Positions 44,635 through 54,190 of a stretch of DNA of 64,000 bases are shown piece by piece. A program made the translations under genes and the position numbers. The stretch's first letter is position 1. Each line of letters opens with the position of its first letter. The notes under the pieces are model-generated. The model was not told where the DNA came from and searched no databases. It saw nothing but the letters and a program-made list of their open reading frames with translations. Source of the DNA: Pseudoalteromonas shioyasakiensis (lineage in GTDB: Bacteria > Pseudomonadota > Gammaproteobacteria > Enterobacterales > Alteromonadaceae); NCBI GenBank assembly GCA_013391845.1, contig CP058414.1:434001-498000 (forward strand), in the 5' to 3' direction.

Positions 44635-46221
44635 CTAAAGCGTATGACGCAATATTTGCCCAGCACTTTTACCTGTCATGCCATCTGGTGATTTAATGAC
44701 TTGGCCATTAATAATGACGTATTCAATTCCTTCTGCGTACTGATGAGGTGCGCTAAACGTTGATTTATCAGCAACCGTCGCAGGGTCGAGTATGACAATG
44801 TCAGCAGCATAGCCTTGTGCTATCACTCCTCGGTCAGTTAGGCCCATTCTTGCTGCGGGTAAACTGGTCATTTTACGTATTGCATCAGGTAATGAAATCA
44901 CCCCTTGTTCACGCACATAATGACCTAGTACTCTAGGAAAGGTGCCGTATCCTCTTGGATGCGGGTTGCCTTTACCAAGTTCTGAACCACCCGCATCGGT
45001 GGCGATTGCGGTAATTGGGTAAGCCATAATGTACTTAACATCATCTTCATTAATAGCGTGGAAGATCCCCTGAGCACCGCCATTTGCTTGAATTTCAATG
45101 GCAAGTTCAGCGGCTTCATCAATACTTTGCGCTCGCCCTTCACGCTTTAATACTTCAGCAAAGGTTAGCCCATCCCATGTAGGGTTTGCCGCATAATGCG
45201 CTATTTGCAGCCTTGCGGGGTCACCACCGCCTCTATCTTCACGGATATTTTTGATCAAACCTTGTTTTATTTTTTGCCTTAGTTCTGGATCTTGTAGACG
45301 CTTTTCAACTTCAGCTTGGCCACCAGCCAATGACCATGCCGGAAATAAAATAGCAAACCGCGTAGAAGAAGCCGTGTAAGGATACTGATCGAGAGTGACA
45401 TCTAAACCCGCTTTGCGAGCATCACGGATCATTTGAATAGTTTGCTTACTCTCACCCCAATTTGGATGACCAATCAGCTTATGGTGAGAGATATGCACAG
45501 GAATCCCCGTGTCTTTTGCAATATCGAGCACTTCATTTATCGCCGTGACAATCTCTGCGCCTTCATCGCGCATATGAGATGCAAAAAATCCATGCTGAGC
45601 ATGAGCGGTTTCGGCAAGCACCTTTACTTCAGCAAAGTTTGAGTACACACCAGGAACATATTTAAGCCCAGTCGATAAACCAAACGCCCCCTGCTGCATC
45701 GCTTTATCTACCAGCACTTGCATTGCTTTTAGCTCATCAGCGCTGGCAAGCCGCTGCTCTTCACCCATTACAGCTTTACGAACATCATTATGGCCAATTA
45801 ATAAGGCTAAGTTAGGCCCTAGAGGTGAACGCTCGGTTTGCGCAAAAAATTGCTTAAAGTCGACAGGAGAAAAACCACAGTTACCGCCCAAAATAGTGGT
45901 AATACCCTGCTGTACTAAGTTATCGAGCCGAGGCAGCTCTGCAATTGAGCGCTCAGCATGGGAATGTAAATCAATAAAGCCAGGGGCAACAATCTTGCCT
46001 TTGGCATCTATAACTTGTTGAGCTTTGTCAGCCGTCATGTCACCAATTTTAGTGATCTTGCCGCTTTCAATGCCAACATCTGCGTGAACCGCTTTGCCAC
46101 CAAGACCATCGAGCAACATAGCGTTTTTGATGATGAGATCAAAAGATTGCCCATAAGCAATGCCGGAGCTGAGCACTAATACGAACAATCCTATTGAGGT
46201 TAAAACACTGCGCTTTTTCAT
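44635..46221 (-). CDS. Exported D-aminoacylase / N-acyl-D-amino-acid deacylase-type amidohydrolase
   Basis: 528 aa with a signal peptide (SVLTSIGLFVLVLSSGIAYGQ). It is an amidohydrolase-superfamily barrel of the D-aminoacylase group: PGFIDLHSHAERS (first metal histidines), ILGGNCGFSP (conserved cysteine), ASHMRDEG, PVHISHHKLIGHPNWG, TDAGGS (catalytic Asp), and a final GYAADIVILDPATV strand. It would hydrolyse N-acyl-D-amino acids or related dipeptides in the periplasm; the substrate cannot be told from sequence. It follows the esterase on the same strand with a 112-base gap and stands alone. Confidence 0.83.
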   Translation of the reverse strand: MKKRSVLTSIGLFVLVLSSGIAYGQSFDLIIKNAMLLDGLGGKAVHADVGIESGKITKIGDMTADKAQQVIDAKGKIVAPGFIDLHSHAERSIAELPRLDNLVQQGITTILGGNCGFSPVDFKQFFAQTERSPLGPNLALLIGHNDVRKAVMGEEQRLASADELKAMQVLVDKAMQQGAFGLSTGLKYVPGVYSNFAEVKVLAETAHAQHGFFASHMRDEGAEIVTAINEVLDIAKDTGIPVHISHHKLIGHPNWGESKQTIQMIRDARKAGLDVTLDQYPYTASSTRFAILFPAWSLAGGQAEVEKRLQDPELRQKIKQGLIKNIREDRGGGDPARLQIAHYAANPTWDGLTFAEVLKREGRAQSIDEAAELAIEIQANGGAQGIFHAINEDDVKYIMAYPITAIATDAGGSELGKGNPHPRGYGTFPRVLGHYVREQGVISLPDAIRKMTSLPAARMGLTDRGVIAQGYAADIVILDPATVADKSTFSAPHQYAEGIEYVIINGQVIKSPDGMTGKSAGQILRHTL

Positions 46222-46541
46222 TGTTATTATCCTTAGCCTGAGTGTTTAACCATCCTAATCAATTGCAATACAAATTGCATCAGTGAACAGTAATCAAACA
46301 AGTTACAGTCACAAAAAAGCCGGCTAATTAGCCGATGTAGATGCTTAACAAAGTCAGAAACAAAAATAACGCGAGCATTTGAGTGAGCAAAAATCGCTCT
46401 AATTTTATATATCAAAGTTGGAAACAAAAACTCTGTTGATATATCTTACGTCAGATGATTTCAACTGAAAAAGTTAAACGTATTCTATTTTGCATTGCTA
46501 ATTACGATCGATTTAAACGCCATTAACAATACAATCTAATT
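46222..46541. other. Intergenic region with the terminator of the diguanylate cyclase gene
   Basis: 320 bases without a credible gene; a short frame crossing it has no family features. It contains the perfect palindrome CGGCTAATTAGCCG (46321-46334), followed on the minus strand by GCTTTTTT, and the promoter of the amidohydrolase. Confidence 0.55.
46313..46334 (-). terminator. Terminator of the diguanylate cyclase gene
   Basis: Palindromic stem CGGCTAATTAGCCG with a TTTTTT run on the minus strand, about 210 bases beyond the stop at 46542. Confidence 0.6.
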
Positions 46542-48485
46542 TTATGACTCTGTCTTTGCTCGTCCATTCGCCTTGGCTTTGTATAGTAAGCCGTCACATT
46601 GTTTAATAATGCTGTCTATATTAGAAACCTGATTGATTTCGACAACACCTGCGGAAAAGCTAACATTTGTCGTAGAGTCCAATTCTTTCCAGCTATTAAT
46701 ACCTTCAAATTTTTCTCTAATGCCATCAACGAGCGTAACCGCTGTCTTTTTATCTAAGTTGTTTAATATTAATAAAAACTCTTCACCGCCATAACGACAA
46801 AATAAATCTGTTTCTCTAATACGTTCTGAAACTACGTTACTAAACCCTTTTAAAACTTCGTCACCGGCCAAGTGACCATAGGAGTCGTTTATTTGCTTAA
46901 AATGATCCAGATCCACTAGAACGAAACAGGTCGAGTTATTAACTTGCAGTGCCTTCTCGGCCAATTTGTACATTGCTCTTCTTGTTTTTGCACCAGTCAA
47001 TGTATCTGTTTCTGCTATTCTTTTTAAGGCCCTCTTATCACGCCAAAACATAAATGTAGCTGTCGCCAGCAAAGAAAATAATAGAATAAAAATGATGAGC
47101 TGTAGGTTAAGGTTTTCCTTCTTTAGTTCTGCCTTTTCCTGCATGGATAATTCATTTCTAAACTTTGCTATTTCAATATCCCTAGTTAAAGAATCAATCG
47201 GCGTAATGTTCCCTATCCCAAAATGTTCTGAGTTGTAATTTACCCTAGCAGATTGGTATAACTTACCAAAGTAAAACGCTTTATCATAATTACCATTTAA
47301 CTCATATAATCGTCTTAAGTTATGATAAATAGTTAAACTTACATCCCCCGGGTGATTACTGTTATTCATGAAAGAATTTGCCTGATCGGCATAGTCTTTA
47401 ACTATACGCTCAAATTCGACTTCTTTGCTTTCCTCTATTGCCGATGCTAGAGCTCTAGCAAGCTTTAAATACATAACTAATGATTCATTTGGTTGATTAC
47501 CAATGAGTTGTTCCATTTGTTTAGAAAGCTTTAAAATAGTTACCCCATCCTGCTGTTGATTTCGATGAGTTAATACAGAAATTTTCAACATCTTAGAAAT
47601 AAACAGTTCGATATCATTTTTATTGCGTTCAGCTCTTCTAATTGCTTCGTCACTTAATTTAAGCGCCTCGTCAAACCGACCCAGTTTATTAAGTGCATAA
47701 ATACTGGGATTGATGTATAGAGGTTTTTTTTCTTCTTCACTTAATAATGATAACAATACATTACCGTGCTCTAAAGCAGCCATATGCAGTTGCAAATCGT
47801 TATAAATGTCTGCAATCCAGTGATGAACACGGATTGATGACATTTGGGTTTCCATAGGCCTCAACGGATCGAATTTTCTCAAATAAGGTAAAGCATATTC
47901 ATATTCAGATAACGCTTTGAGCAATGAAATTTCTTCTATTTCTTCTCCTAAACGAGCACTAACAATTGCAATTGCATGCTTGTCTCCAAGTTCAATAATC
48001 TGCTGTTTCAAGTTTTGTAACTGTGGGATAGTGATGGCAACTCTTTTATTAGGAGTTGATTCGACATTAACACCATGAATATAAATGTAAAAACTTCTAT
48101 TCGCAGCGTATAACTCTGTATCAATAGATTGTAAATAAGCCCAGTTTTGCTCAGATAAATTATATTGGTTGATTGTTAAAGTTGAAGATAACAGGCCCCG
48201 AGAAGCAAGAGTTTCCCTAATTATCGTTTGAAATATTTTACCAAGTATAGAATCGTCCGCTAATAAGTTTGAATTCTCTATTTTTTCAATAAGTTCAACG
48301 CGTCCAGCCCCATTGACCTCTTCAATAACCTGCGATGCCAAATAAACAAGTTTGCTGTATTCCCCAGCAATTTGCTGCGGTGTTTGAGGTTGAGCTTTGC
48401 AATTCGCAAAGAATAGAGTTAGTGCAATATATGCCAACCAAATACTTATTTTTTTGATAACTTGCTGCTCCGAACGTTTAATCAT
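46542..48485 (-). CDS. Membrane diguanylate cyclase with periplasmic TPR-like sensor
   Basis: 647 aa. Signal-anchor IWLAYIALTLFFANCKA, then about 400 residues of helical repeats of TPR type (YEYALPYLRKF, AALEHGNVLLSLL, ALNKLGRFDEALKLSDEAIRRAE), a transmembrane helix (LQLIIFILLFSLLATATFMFW, near 455-475) and a C-terminal GGDEF domain. The active motif is RYGGEEF, with RETD five residues before it, so an inhibitory I-site is present. The LVDLDHFKQINDSYGHLAGDEVL segment is canonical. It makes cyclic di-GMP from GTP, switched by the outer domain. The stimulus is unknown. Confidence 0.88.
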   Translation of the reverse strand: MIKRSEQQVIKKISIWLAYIALTLFFANCKAQPQTPQQIAGEYSKLVYLASQVIEEVNGAGRVELIEKIENSNLLADDSILGKIFQTIIRETLASRGLLSSTLTINQYNLSEQNWAYLQSIDTELYAANRSFYIYIHGVNVESTPNKRVAITIPQLQNLKQQIIELGDKHAIAIVSARLGEEIEEISLLKALSEYEYALPYLRKFDPLRPMETQMSSIRVHHWIADIYNDLQLHMAALEHGNVLLSLLSEEEKKPLYINPSIYALNKLGRFDEALKLSDEAIRRAERNKNDIELFISKMLKISVLTHRNQQQDGVTILKLSKQMEQLIGNQPNESLVMYLKLARALASAIEESKEVEFERIVKDYADQANSFMNNSNHPGDVSLTIYHNLRRLYELNGNYDKAFYFGKLYQSARVNYNSEHFGIGNITPIDSLTRDIEIAKFRNELSMQEKAELKKENLNLQLIIFILLFSLLATATFMFWRDKRALKRIAETDTLTGAKTRRAMYKLAEKALQVNNSTCFVLVDLDHFKQINDSYGHLAGDEVLKGFSNVVSERIRETDLFCRYGGEEFLLILNNLDKKTAVTLVDGIREKFEGINSWKELDSTTNVSFSAGVVEINQVSNIDSIIKQCDGLLYKAKANGRAKTES

Positions 48486-49069
48486 TTCAATTAAAACTTA
48501 TAACAATATCATTAAGCTATATAATATAAAACCACATAAAATCCCCCTTATTACTTATCAACCTTGTGATAAAAACAAGTTAACAATAAGGGTAGTAGAT
48601 TGTACTCTGAGGGGTGGGAAGTCCACTTGTTCAAATAAAAATGGCTGCCTTAATATTTGAAATTCAATTTTTTGGACTTCATCTAATGTTATTGGGCATC
48701 TTTAACTATAGCATCATCACGCTTTTTATATTTTCAATATTCAGCTTTATTGGACTCTTCGTTATGTGAATCGTTAAACTTAAACTGCGTGCGCAACCAG
48801 AAATCGAATGGCATGGTAAGCCAGCAGCTTTAGCTGCTGCCATATTTTAGATAAACCATCTTCCAAAAGACAAAAGACAATTTAGGGCTGTTTATGACTT
48901 TCCTACAAAGAAACAAGGTAAGTCTGGAGGTGTGGGAGAGGTATACGAATACTAAATATCATTAAAGTAATAAAACGGCCATGAAATTGGCCGTTTTAAT
49001 ATATTTCAAACTTTGTTCTGTAGTTTCCAACTTTATTTAGAATCCACAGCCGGCTCTTTATACTTTAAC
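48486..49069. other. 584-base intergenic region with repeat-like hairpin and glmS terminator
   Basis: No sure gene. Contains the palindrome CAGCAGCT-TT-AGCTGCTG (48822-48839), similar in build to the hairpin at 17237, a short coding-looking piece ending DFPTKKQGKSGGVGEVYEY (to about 48954), and the terminator at 48972-48998. The first part is the promoter region of the cyclase gene. Confidence 0.45.
48972..48998 (-). terminator. Terminator of glmS
   Basis: Stem AAAACGGCCA/TGGCCGTTTT with a 7-base loop; the minus strand ends in TTTTATTA. It lies about 72 bases after the glmS stop. Confidence 0.75.
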
Positions 49070-50890
49070 TTACTCAACCGTAACCGATTTTGCTAGGTTT
49101 CGAGGTTGGTCTACGTCGGTGCCTTTAATCACCGCAACGTAGTAAGAAAGTAACTGCAACGGAATTGTATATACAACTGGGGCAATCACGTCATCGACAT
49201 GATTTACGTTGATTACACGCATCGTTTCGTCAGAATTGAACGCTGAGTCTTTGTCTGCGAATACATAAATAATACCGCCACGAGCACGTACTTCTTCTAC
49301 GTTTGATTTAAGCTTTTCAAGTAGTTCGTTGTTTGGTGCCACAACAATGATTGGCATGTCGGCATCAATCAACGCAAGAGGACCATGCTTAAGCTCACCC
49401 GCTGCGTATGCTTCGGCGTGAATGTATGAAATCTCTTTCAGCTTAAGCGCACCTTCCATCGCAATTGGGTATTGTGAGCCACGACCTAAGAACAATGAAT
49501 GGTGCTTGTCAGCAAATTCTTCAGCTAAATCTTCAATCCCTTCAGCAAGTAGTAATGCTTCTTCTAACTTGTTAGGAAGTGTTTTAATTGCATTCACAAT
49601 CGCACTTTGATCTAGGCCTTTTTCTTGGGCAATAGATGCCGTTAGCATTAATAAGCCAACAAGTTGTGTGGTGAAAGCTTTAGTTGATGCAACACCAATT
49701 TCAGCACCTGCTTTTGTCATAAAGGCTAAATCAGATTCACGTACTAACGATGAACCCGGTACGTTACAAATGGTCATTGACGCCATGTAACCTTGCTGTT
49801 TTGCGAGACGAAGTGCAGCAAGCGTATCGGCTGTTTCACCAGACTGTGAAATTGTCACAAGTAAGCTGTTTTCATGTACAAATGATTCACGGTAACGGAA
49901 CTCAGAAGCAATCTCGACATTACAGCTTACGCCTGCAAACTGCTCAAGCCAGTAACGAGCAACCATGCCCGAGTGATATGATGTACCACAGGCAATAATT
50001 TGTACGTGTTTTACGTCTTTAAAGATTTGCTGAGCACTATCGCCGAAGGCATCAATCGCTACAGTATCATTAACTAGGCGGCCATCAAGCGTGTTACGTA
50101 CAGCAAGTGGCTGCTCGTAAATTTCTTTCAGCATGTAGTGACGATATTCGCCTTTACCTGATGCATCTTGCGTAATGTTTGATTCAATCACTTCGCGCTC
50201 TACTGCGTCGCCGTTTGCATCAAAAATTTCAACACTGTCGCGAGTAATACGAGCAACATCACCTTCTTCAAGGTAAATAAAGCTACGTGTAACAGGTAAT
50301 AGAGCAAGTTGATCAGAGGCAATAAAGTTTTCGCCAAGACCCAAACCAATCACCAATGGGCTACCAGAGCGCGCTACGATGATTTCGTTGTCGTTCGCTT
50401 TATCAAAAACAACGGTACCAAATGCACCTTCAAACTGCTTAACTGCAGCTTGTACTGCTGCTAAAAGCGTATCGTGCTGTTGGCGAAGTTGGTGAATAAG
50501 GTGCACCATAACTTCAGTGTCAGTTTCTGATAAAAACTCATAACCGTCGCCTTTAAGCGCATCACGTAGACTGGCATGGTTTTCGATAATACCGTTATGA
50601 ACTAGGGCAATTTCGCTGTTCGAAACATGTGGGTGAGCATTCGCTTCAGTTACGCCACCATGAGTTGCCCAGCGTGTATGTGCGATACCTGTAGTACCAT
50701 TTACTGCTGCATCATTCAGTGCCGCTTCAAGATTAGCAACCTTACCCACTGACTTTACAGTGTTTAGCTCAGTACCTTTAAGTAAAGCCACACCAGCCGA
50801 ATCATAGCCACGGTATTCAAGACGCTTTAGGCCTTCAACAAGTATTTTGTTTACTGGGCGTTCTGCAACAGCCCCAACGATTCCACACAT
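49070..50890 (-). CDS. glmS: Glutamine-fructose-6-phosphate aminotransferase
   Basis: 606 aa from ATG 50890 (AAAAGGAGAA upstream), so that Cys2 becomes the N-terminal nucleophile of the glutaminase domain (MCGIVGAV). Also seen: [19 protein letters not shown], and in the two SIS domains [47 protein letters not shown] and the C-terminal [15 protein letters not shown]. It makes glucosamine 6-phosphate for peptidoglycan and LPS. A DeoR-family gene lies 95 bases upstream in the same direction. Confidence 0.97.
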   Translation of the reverse strand: MCGIVGAVAERPVNKILVEGLKRLEYRGYDSAGVALLKGTELNTVKSVGKVANLEAALNDAAVNGTTGIAHTRWATHGGVTEANAHPHVSNSEIALVHNGIIENHASLRDALKGDGYEFLSETDTEVMVHLIHQLRQQHDTLLAAVQAAVKQFEGAFGTVVFDKANDNEIIVARSGSPLVIGLGLGENFIASDQLALLPVTRSFIYLEEGDVARITRDSVEIFDANGDAVEREVIESNITQDASGKGEYRHYMLKEIYEQPLAVRNTLDGRLVNDTVAIDAFGDSAQQIFKDVKHVQIIACGTSYHSGMVARYWLEQFAGVSCNVEIASEFRYRESFVHENSLLVTISQSGETADTLAALRLAKQQGYMASMTICNVPGSSLVRESDLAFMTKAGAEIGVASTKAFTTQLVGLLMLTASIAQEKGLDQSAIVNAIKTLPNKLEEALLLAEGIEDLAEEFADKHHSLFLGRGSQYPIAMEGALKLKEISYIHAEAYAAGELKHGPLALIDADMPIIVVAPNNELLEKLKSNVEEVRARGGIIYVFADKDSAFNSDETMRVINVNHVDDVIAPVVYTIPLQLLSYYVAVIKGTDVDQPRNLAKSVTVE

Positions 50891-50985
50891 AATTTCTCCT
50901 TTTGCACATGCCAAAGCGTTTTACTTTGGGCGGTATGTGTTTTCATAAATTTAATGTAATAAGGTGTTGTCGGTCTTATTACGGG

Positions 50986-51756
50986 TTATTCAATTTCTGC
51001 ACAGATCAGCTGTACTCCACATGCTGTTATCGCCTCACGCTTATCTGCGCTTAGATTGTTGTCTGTGATAACAGTGGTAACACGCTGCCAAGGCAGTTCT
51101 AAATTAGGTATTCTTCGGCCAATTTTTTCTGACTCTACCAGCACCACTACCTCTCGGGCAGCTTCAGCCATCACTTGGCTAAGCCCCACTAATTCATTGA
51201 AGGTTGTGGTACCTCTATCAATATCAATGCCATCGGCACCAATAAAGAGTTGGTCAAAGTCGTAAGAGCGTAGAACATTCTCCGCAACTTGGCCTTGAAA
51301 CGATTCTGAATGCGGATCCCAGGTTCCCCCAGTCATCAATAATGTTGGCTCATTTTCTAATGAAAGTAGTCGGTTAGCGACATTAATAGCATTGGTCATC
51401 ACCACTAAACCGCGTTTACTCGCAAGCTCTGGGATCATCGCCGCGGTAGTGCGACCGCTATCAATTATGATGCGGTTATGATCTTTAATCAGCTTTGCAG
51501 CGGCCTGTGCGATTGCCATTTTGCGAAGCGAGTCGCTTTTCTCATTGCTATTTGCAACGATTTCTTGCGGTAGTGCAATAGCACCACCGTATCGGCGCAG
51601 TAATAAGCCACTTTTTTCAAGTGCTGTCAGATCTTTACGAATGGTCACTTCAGAAGTTTGAAACTGCTCAGCTAACGCTTCAACAGCAACTTCACCAAGT
51701 TCATTCACTTGGCTTAAGATTGTATGGCGACGTTGTTGAGTGTTTCGTTTTGTCAT
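50986..51756 (-). CDS. DeoR-family transcriptional regulator
   Basis: 256 aa. N-terminal DeoR helix-turn-helix (RRHTILSQVNELGEVAVEALAEQFQTSEVTIRKDLTALEKSGLLLRRYGGA) and C-terminal sensor domain of phosphosugar-isomerase fold (IDSGRTTAAMIPELA, LMTGGTWDPHSESFQG, FIGADGIDIDRG). Such regulators respond to sugar phosphates, and the position before glmS suggests control of hexosamine synthesis. AAACGAAAC repeats in its promoter and first codons suggest self-regulation. Confidence 0.88.
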   Translation of the reverse strand: MTKRNTQQRRHTILSQVNELGEVAVEALAEQFQTSEVTIRKDLTALEKSGLLLRRYGGAIALPQEIVANSNEKSDSLRKMAIAQAAAKLIKDHNRIIIDSGRTTAAMIPELASKRGLVVMTNAINVANRLLSLENEPTLLMTGGTWDPHSESFQGQVAENVLRSYDFDQLFIGADGIDIDRGTTTFNELVGLSQVMAEAAREVVVLVESEKIGRRIPNLELPWQRVTTVITDNNLSADKREAITACGVQLICAEIE

Positions 51757-51808
51757 TTATATGATCACATAAGTTTCGTTTCGAAAGTTTTTGGATTTTA
51801 AACGAAAC
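51742..51808. promoter_or_regulatory. Candidate DeoR operator cluster
   Basis: Three copies of the nine-base GTTTCGTTT / AAACGAAAC: 51742-51750 (inside the first codons of the regulator), 51773-51781 and, inverted, 51800-51808. TTTCGTTT-type repeats are typical DeoR-family sites. Confidence 0.65.
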
Positions 51809-51876
51809 AATATAAATGGCAAGTCAATGTTTTGAGAACACACCTTATTAAGATATGTGGCCTATAGAGCCATTGA

Positions 51877-53910
51877 TTAAATGCTTAAAGAAACTATTTC
51901 TGTAGATTGCTTTCCTAACCTTTTAATAATAATTAAATTATTTATCTTATCCACATAGAAATAAGGCCAAACTTCATTAAATGGAAACTCCTGTGTTAAC
52001 AGAGTGCTGCCATCAACATCTTTTATATTCATTTCATAGAAAGTTGTATTGCCAATAAGGTTATAATTACTCCATAACACTCTATCTTCAACAATAGCCC
52101 AGTTTACAATTGCATCGTTAGGCAGCGTTATCGGTAAGGCCGTAAAGCTATTATTATAAGCATCAAATCGAGATAAATTCCCCCACTCGTCACCCACTAT
52201 GTACCCTCCTTCAAATTCGCGAATATAACGATAACCTTTAAAAAGGAGCGTATTCGTTCTATCTGCCATAGTCTGTTCAAAAATCTGCCACTCCCCATCT
52301 GTTTTGATAGAATAGAGGATAGAGTCTTCATTATCGGAAAAGCTGACATCCCCGATCAATTCATCTGTTTTCGATACGTAATTCAATGTATTCGTTATGA
52401 CATTGAATATAGCGGTTCGGTTATGATGCTTGAGTAATACATATTGTCCAGATTTTGAAGGACTGATCAATTTAAGTGGCTGCTCGGTTTGAAATAATTC
52501 AACTTTACTTGCAGAGTTATGCTTTTCATGTAGAGTTAAATAATTAACTTTATTGCGTTTTTCTATCACCCACACTTTATTGCCTAAAGAGTGATAGGTG
52601 GTAATACGCCCCTGTTCAGTGTTATTACTTTGTATCACTTCTGTGGTTTTAAATACCTCCATAGGAAGCTTTTTTTCAATAAAAGTATTAAGTCTTTCGC
52701 GAGTTTTAATCGCCAATAAAGTATGTGGGTCAAGTACGTTTAGAGCTGTAACAGTGGTATTCATAACCACTTCTGTATTGCCTGTTTTAATATTTAACTT
52801 TATCAGTTGTTTCTTATCAGCAAAAACAAGGTGCTCATCATTAAGCCATTGCAAGCTGTAAATCACATCATGATGATCATAATTAAAAAGCGTGTTGCCG
52901 GTTTCAGGATCAAGAATACGTATGTTATTACGTTTACTGTCTAAAAATACTCTAAGCACAGCAACTTTACTCATATCAGGTGAAATATCAGCATATGAGT
53001 CATACACCCCTTTTTGAGCCACAGATGTCACTTCTTCTATAAGGCCGCCTACTCTATTTAACTTATAAAGAAGCATGCTACCGTGAGGTTGCTTTTGCCC
53101 TGTAAAAAAAAGGCTATTATCATTTTTATTAAAAAATACACTGGTAATAAAATGAAAATCGGAAACTAACACCTCTACGTTATTCGCTGGGTTTATTAGA
53201 GATACCCTCTTAATTTTTGCAGAGCCAACATCATTATCCGAAAAGTATAAATATCGATCATTATTTGAAAATGCTAATCCAATAGGCAAGGTTGCAGTGT
53301 CTGTGAGAGGTTTAATTGACTGATTATCTAGATTTTTCAAGTAAATTTGATAATTACTCTCGTGACTTAATCGATTGCTAAAAGCGATGTACTTACCATT
53401 ATTCGATACGCCAAGTGATCGCTTTTCAGAAGTAATAGTGTCAATAACTGTCAGGGGATCGTCATGGTTTTTTTTAGGTAGAAAATATACAAACAGAGCG
53501 CAAATAAATGCTATCGAAAAGGTTGCTAATATAAGGTTATATTTTTTTCTTTGACTAGTTGGGATGTGTGTATTCGAAGGTTGCTCTGTTTCTATAGAGG
53601 ACACTTCTTCAATAGTGCAAATAAGCTTATAGCCCCGTTTCGGAAGAGACTGAAGAAAAGTAGGTTCTTTGTGATCATCACCTAATACACTACGGATTTT
53701 ACTAATAACTCGTCTAACAGCAGCATCAGAAACACAACGATCTTGCCATAGGTTTTGGTGTAAATCAGCCATTGAAATGTAACGGTCGTTATGCTCAATA
53801 AAATACATTAAAACAGCAAATACCTTTGGCTCTAATATAATTGACTGTTCATCAACCAGAAGAGACATCTCTTCTGTATTTAAATAGCACTTTCCAATCC
53901 GAATAAGCAT
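51877..53910 (-). CDS. CadC-like membrane transcriptional regulator with periplasmic propeller
   Basis: 677 aa. Residues about 1-100 are an OmpR/PhoB-type winged helix (EPKVFAVLMYFIEHNDRYISMADLHQNLW, VSDAAVRRVISKIRSVLGD, FLQSLPKRGYKLI). A single membrane helix follows (about 130-152, LILATFSIAFICALFVYFL), then about 500 residues of WD40/TolB-like propeller (AFSNRLSHESNYQIYLKNLDN, AFSNNDRYLYFSDND, WQIFEQ) outside. Such proteins sense a periplasmic signal and bind DNA directly from the membrane. It is divergent from the ABC efflux operon at 54191 and is the likely regulator of it. Confidence 0.82.
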   Translation of the reverse strand: MLIRIGKCYLNTEEMSLLVDEQSIILEPKVFAVLMYFIEHNDRYISMADLHQNLWQDRCVSDAAVRRVISKIRSVLGDDHKEPTFLQSLPKRGYKLICTIEEVSSIETEQPSNTHIPTSQRKKYNLILATFSIAFICALFVYFLPKKNHDDPLTVIDTITSEKRSLGVSNNGKYIAFSNRLSHESNYQIYLKNLDNQSIKPLTDTATLPIGLAFSNNDRYLYFSDNDVGSAKIKRVSLINPANNVEVLVSDFHFITSVFFNKNDNSLFFTGQKQPHGSMLLYKLNRVGGLIEEVTSVAQKGVYDSYADISPDMSKVAVLRVFLDSKRNNIRILDPETGNTLFNYDHHDVIYSLQWLNDEHLVFADKKQLIKLNIKTGNTEVVMNTTVTALNVLDPHTLLAIKTRERLNTFIEKKLPMEVFKTTEVIQSNNTEQGRITTYHSLGNKVWVIEKRNKVNYLTLHEKHNSASKVELFQTEQPLKLISPSKSGQYVLLKHHNRTAIFNVITNTLNYVSKTDELIGDVSFSDNEDSILYSIKTDGEWQIFEQTMADRTNTLLFKGYRYIREFEGGYIVGDEWGNLSRFDAYNNSFTALPITLPNDAIVNWAIVEDRVLWSNYNLIGNTTFYEMNIKDVDGSTLLTQEFPFNEVWPYFYVDKINNLIIIKRLGKQSTEIVSLSI

Positions 53911-54190
53911 ACAACTGAGTCACTCATCTACCTTAATGATCCCTCTACAAAATATTGTACTTTACTATTAACTAGGTTACTACAAACAATATAAACACTT
54001 GATAAATAAAAAAGTTACAGTTTAGTCACAGTAAAATCAGAGGAAGATTATTGGTTTCATGATTACCTTTACGTATTTTACCTTCTCGACTTCAAGCCTT
54101 TTGCCACAGCATTAGTAAGTTAAAAATATTTATATTGATAAAACGTGCATTGATAGCAGAGAAATGATCACATGAGGAAGGAAAAAAATA
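53911..54190. promoter_or_regulatory. Divergent region between CadC-like regulator and efflux operon
   Basis: 280 bases, AT-rich, no gene. Promoters of both directions must lie here. I see no clear long inverted repeat. Confidence 0.45.

Noticed and set aside
46233..46427. 64-codon frame upstream of the amidohydrolase
   Set aside because: It spans the palindromic terminator and the promoter region, starts without a ribosome-binding site and has no recognisable domain.
50891..50914. Eight additional residues before GlmS
   Set aside because: GlmS must begin Met-Cys so that the cysteine becomes the N-terminal nucleophile, and AAAAGGAG stands in front of that ATG.
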